Shown here piece by piece: positions 60,189-64,000 of a stretch of DNA of 64,000 nucleotides (position 1 is its first letter; the number at the start of each line of letters is the position of its first letter). A program made the position numbers and the translations under genes. The DNA lies in assembly GCA_019321725.1 (NCBI GenBank), contig CM033106.1:31112118-31176117 (forward strand). The letters are read 5' to 3'. Origin of the DNA: Paulownia fortunei. Lineage: Eukaryota > Streptophyta > Magnoliopsida > Lamiales > Paulowniaceae. The notes under the pieces were generated by a model. It saw only the letters and a program-made list of their open reading frames with translations. It ran no database searches and was not told the DNA's origin.

Positions 60189-63100
60189 TCAATGGCCACT
60201 GGATACTGAAGATTTCTTTGATTTTCTGCTAGCATAGATCCTGGAATAAATGTTTTTTGTTCTGATAGATAGCAAAACATCAAGACCGAACCCGATAATG
60301 CATGCAATTGCCATAACCACAAAGACGAGCCTGTAACAGTGGGCACCAATGCACGTGTTGCCACCCCCAGCTGTGGTTGTGGCCTCTGCATCATACAAGA
60401 AGCCGGCTAGCAAGCCAGAGAAGAGGAATGAGCCGAGTGGAAGATTAAGTATAAGAATGTTGTAAATAAGGCCGTAATATTTAAGGCCAAAGAGCTCAGA
60501 GGCAGTAGGAACTGTGACCGCAAGACGGACTCCATAGCATATCCCGACAACTACAGAGCCAACGTATAGTGATCCCGGCATAGCCATGGCCATCAGGATA
60601 TATCCCACTGCCATTAGAATCTGAGAAGCTGCATTCCATATAGGCCTCGGGGTTCCAGCCCTCCTGCAAATAAGAAAAGTGATGGTGAGTGAAACATGAT
60701 TACAATTGCTAGATAAATGAACCTTGTCCACCATTATCCTGGCCACTTATCCAGAAGAAGCCCAAGAGTTCTGACTAGCTATCATATATTATGAATAATG
60801 CATCAGTCAAACATGATAGTTTCCAGATATGTTGAACATTTCTTTGGATGTGTTACGCCGTGCCAATCATATAAAAGTGAATAAATGTTCCATTTTCACA
60901 ATCAAACATTTGTGTCCAAGATGCTAATAAAATCAAATCAGATCATATAATTAAGAAAGTAGTCTATGATATATGTGAACCAGGACGTTTTTACCACTTG
61001 CGCAACCATTCCACATCACACGTTAACGTTTTGACAAGGGTGGACGTTCCCCCAGACGTATTGATCTTATTAAGGTGTGGGAATTTTAATTGCAGGAACT
61101 GGGCTGGCGGAGGTCCACATGAAAACACTCCTTTTGACTTTGCAATCCACAGTGCAGTTTACATCATTAACAACGCAGTCAGAAAATTGTTAGCACAGGT
61201 ACTAGTAATCAAAATGGCTAATGGCAACACGAAAGATGTGAGAAATCACATCTATATTAGTCCAATTATTTAAAAAAAAAAAAAAAAAAGGAAGAAAAAA
61301 AAAAAGGAAAAAATTGTCTATCCACCAATCCGGTACTTCTAGATGACATTAAAAGCACTGCAAGCATTGGCTAGTATGACAGAAAAAAATCATGTCCATC
61401 ATGTTCCTCGTCCTGTACAAGTGCAGAACAAAAGGTTTCCATTTCTTGCAACTGCAAAGATCGGACAGACCTTCAAAAGCTTATTCCTATGTCAATCATA
61501 CCCTTTTTCAACAGAAAAGTTGATTAGCAGCAAGCTAAGAGACATCGTTTCAAGCACTAATTTATCTAATATTCTTTAAAATAAGTTGTACAGACTACTA
61601 AGGATATAACAAATATACACGTAACAGGATATAATGTCTGAGTTCACACTTCACACCACATTGTTACTTGAAACTACAATTAACATCATAAACTCAGAAA
61701 GTTTTAATTGCTTATTTAGAGCTACATACAAAAAATATACTCAAAGATGCGTGTTAATTCCACCTTAATCCTTATCGTAGCTGATATTGTCATTACCATC
61801 TTATGCTTTTAATTGCATCACTTAACATTTTATACTTTCAATTGTTGCCAAATTAGGAACTAGTTCGAGTTGACAAAAAAACTCGTATGTACCAAATTAG
61901 GGGCTTAATCATGAGAGAAGACGCAGGAAATGGATAGGTTATTACAGTGCGAAGTGAAAAATTGTCTTTGAAATTATATTTTGGATTCACGCATGACCAA
62001 ATCAAAAAGTCATATAGAGAAGCATGCCGACATAAAAATGCATGCTAAGTTGGAAAAAGTGAATCACAACGTATAATTCATCAAAGTAAAGTTTATTCCA
62101 CTAGCATATACCCAATTCTTCCATGATATACCCCATATTCAATAAGTTTGTACCATCCACATATTTTATGACGTGGACTCTAATGCCCAAAATTTGTGTA
62201 ATGTTCTGTGCTATTAGTACTAGTAATAATATTAAAATATGTGAATGCTAACTAGTAAAAAGGTGATATCACCTGGTGCATCAAAGTATGAGTAAATTTC
62301 AACTAAAGTAAGCACGCAAAGCGAAATTAACGATACAATGACTTTGTAAATGGGTAAGCCGATCATAAAATAGGCTTACCTGATGAAGTATTCAGAGATC
62401 GACCCGGACAAGATCCGCCCGAAGAAACACCAAATGCTAGTGAGTGAAACGAACATGGATACATCCGCATAGCCGAGCGCCAAACCCATTTGCCCCAGGT
62501 TGTTCATCACTGCAAGACCTGTTCCAACTCCACACAGAAACGAAACGAACAAGATCCAAAAATCAACCGTTCTCAGCGCCTCAAAAATTGTGTGCTCTTC
62601 TCCCAGCACCGGCCTCCTCCTCTCCACCACCACGGCCAACGACGTCGCTTCCACCTTCTTCTGTCCCTCCGCCGCCAGCAATGGCTCAGTCACGTTTTGT
62701 TCAACATCAACTGTTCTCGCATCCAACCGGACCAAATTCTTCGCCGCGAGGTAGATTGGAATCGACATAGGGGAAGCTAACAGAACCACAAGTATGGCAG
62801 CAAAAACTTGCGAAAATAGGCGGCCGTGAGTCCCAGTCACGTCGAATGCTAACAAGTAAAGCGCGATAATAACTGCAAGAACGTTAATTACGCCGAAGTA
62901 TTTAGTCTCGTCGCTTTCCTCGGAGGCGGTGGACGACGGCGGGATCTCGCGGAGGAAAACAATAGCGGCGAGGCAAACGACGAAAGGAATAGTTGCAAGC
63001 ATCAGCAGGAATTTCGCAGGGTCATCGGCGAACAAAGCCGAACAGAGGTCGGTGAAAATCGCAGTGCTTAATCCGACGTACCCTTTCAGAATTCCAGAAA

Positions 63101-63627
63101 CTGGGCCCCGGTTCTTACGGAAATTCCTAATGCATGTTACCAGAACTGCTGTGTTCATCCACGTCGTGCTGTTTCCTCCCACACACAGAAAAACGCACAT
63201 CTGCACCCGAAATTCGTATGTTATATTTAGCTAAAACTGAGGTATTGAGTGACGTTTCAAATTCAATTGGTTAATTTGATATATAGTATGTACTTACTGC
63301 CCAATAAGGTAGGGGTTGGATGCGGCGGCTTACGACAAGCCACTGGACGCCGTAGCCAATGAAGCCTTCAATGGAGCCGATGAGTAAAATGATGGGGGTT
63401 GGGAGGCGGTCGGAAGCGAGTCCGGCGAGGATGCCGAAGGCTTTACCAACGTCTTTTGCGACGGAGAGGTTGTTGAGTTCGAGTTGAGTGAGCGCCATGA
63501 GGGATTTGAGGACGTCGGAATAATTAGAGAAGGTGTAATTGTTGCCGGAAATTGCTTGTACCCAGATGGCGGTGACGAAGCCGAGCCATTTTCCGGCGCG
63601 GGACGCCGGCGAGAATCTGAACCCCAT
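60189..63627 (-). CDS. Nodulin-like / NFD4-like major facilitator transporter
   Basis: Multi-pass membrane protein of the plant Nodulin-like MFS family; substrates of most members are unknown. Exons (minus): 63627-63298, 63200-62380, 60663-60189; 1626 bases, 541 residues. Start region GKWLGFVTAIWVQAISGNNYTFSNYSDVLK and the motif GGNSTTWMNTAVLVTCIRNF-(R/K)NRGPVSGILKGY are family hallmarks, as are the mid-loop EEHTIFEALRTVDFWILFVSF, LGQMGLALGY and the late LPLGSFLFSGLLAGFLYD and NTCIGAHCYRLVF. About 12 hydrophobic segments are visible. The C-terminus is basic and serine-rich (RKSKKSSVSSGH). The second intron is 1.7 kb and contains no gene. All splice sites are GT-AG and phases match. Confidence 0.88.
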
Positions 63628-64000
63628 TCAAAGTGATATAACAGTTTAAACTGGGAAAATAGGTGGGATTTTGGACAGGTTTGGAGAGCGACTGTCTGAA
63701 TGCTGCGGGAGAATTTGTCTATCAGGACCATTATTTAAAGACAGACTTTTCACTTTCTTCTGATAGGAAAAAATAATAATAATAAATAATAAAAGAAAAA
63801 CTTGCTTTTTCATTTTTTCGCTATAAATATTGAAGAAGTACTACAATCCAATGTACCAATCTTCTCCGACATCATAAAAGTTCACAATTACTAGTAATGT
63901 TCAAATTCACATATAATTACTATCTAATAGATGGATATCTGCCAAACTGAAATCTTTTCAGAGAAATATGTTTTTAGTTTTGGTTCAATCCTTTAGGTTT
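63628..64000. other. Upstream region of MFS gene
   Basis: AT-rich promoter-side sequence. TATAAATA near 63822-63830 (plus strand reading) also reads as TATTTATA on the minus strand, about 195-200 bases from the MFS start, and could be its TATA box or belong to a gene beyond the window. Confidence 0.35.

Noticed and set aside
1..64000. tRNA, rRNA or known plant microRNA genes
   Set aside because: No B-box/acceptor-stem arrangement, rRNA core or familiar mature microRNA sequence was seen; a covariance-model search would be needed to exclude them.

Overview
This window looks like nuclear DNA of a flowering plant, most likely a eudicot. Genes are widely spaced, many are split by GT-AG introns, non-coding DNA is AT-rich and full of microsatellites, and the proteins are plant-specific: dirigent proteins, a TOC GTPase, a PLS-class PPR protein, an AUX1/LAX carrier and a CRINKLY4 kinase. 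No bacterial, organellar or viral gene set was seen. Gene names come from protein motifs recognised by eye; exon borders were read by hand from splice sites, and every multi-exon model adds up to a whole number of codons.

Layout. 0.2-2.3 kb: probable solo LTR of a Ty1/copia-type retrotransposon. 2.7-6.5 kb (+): two tandem dirigent genes. 7.4-12.4 kb (-): TOC132/TOC120-like chloroplast import receptor, interrupted here by a one-base frameshift. 14-15.7 kb (+): PPR protein. 17.8-18.7 kb (+): PI-PLC X-domain protein with an N-myristoylation-type start. 20.1-23.6 kb (-): METTL16/FIONA1-type RNA m6A methyltransferase in 8 exons. 24.7-25.0 kb: LINE relic. 26.4-27.0 kb (+): cold-shock/glycine-rich/CCHC RNA-binding protein. 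28.3-32.4 kb (-): LAX2-like auxin influx carrier in 8 exons, one intron with a GC donor. 37.5-40.2 and 44.9-47.1 kb (+): two thaumatin-like proteins, each with a hydrophobic C-terminal tail in a third exon. 48.5-51.2 kb (-): secreted GH10 xylanase in 7 exons. 55.1-57.8 kb (-): intronless ACR4/CRINKLY4-like receptor kinase. 60.2-63.6 kb (-): Nodulin-like major-facilitator transporter in 3 exons.

The genes are independent units, not an operon, but the neighbourhood is informative. From memory, the families dirigent, PPR, FIO1, GRP2/CSP, LAX2 lie close together on Arabidopsis chromosome 2 (around At2g21050-At2g21100), while dirigent, PLC-like, GRP2, thaumatin-like and GH10 lie together on chromosome 4 (around At4g38650-At4g38700). 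Here both sets are interleaved in one stretch, as expected for an ancestral block that Arabidopsis duplicated and then thinned out.

I found no convincing undescribed multi-gene system. The most interesting signals are the TOC132 frameshift beside an internal duplication, the interleaved synteny block, the GC-AG intron in LAX2, a near-ideal G-quadruplex motif and three same-orientation TGTCTC elements upstream of LAX2, and the unlike C-terminal tails of the two thaumatin-like paralogues.
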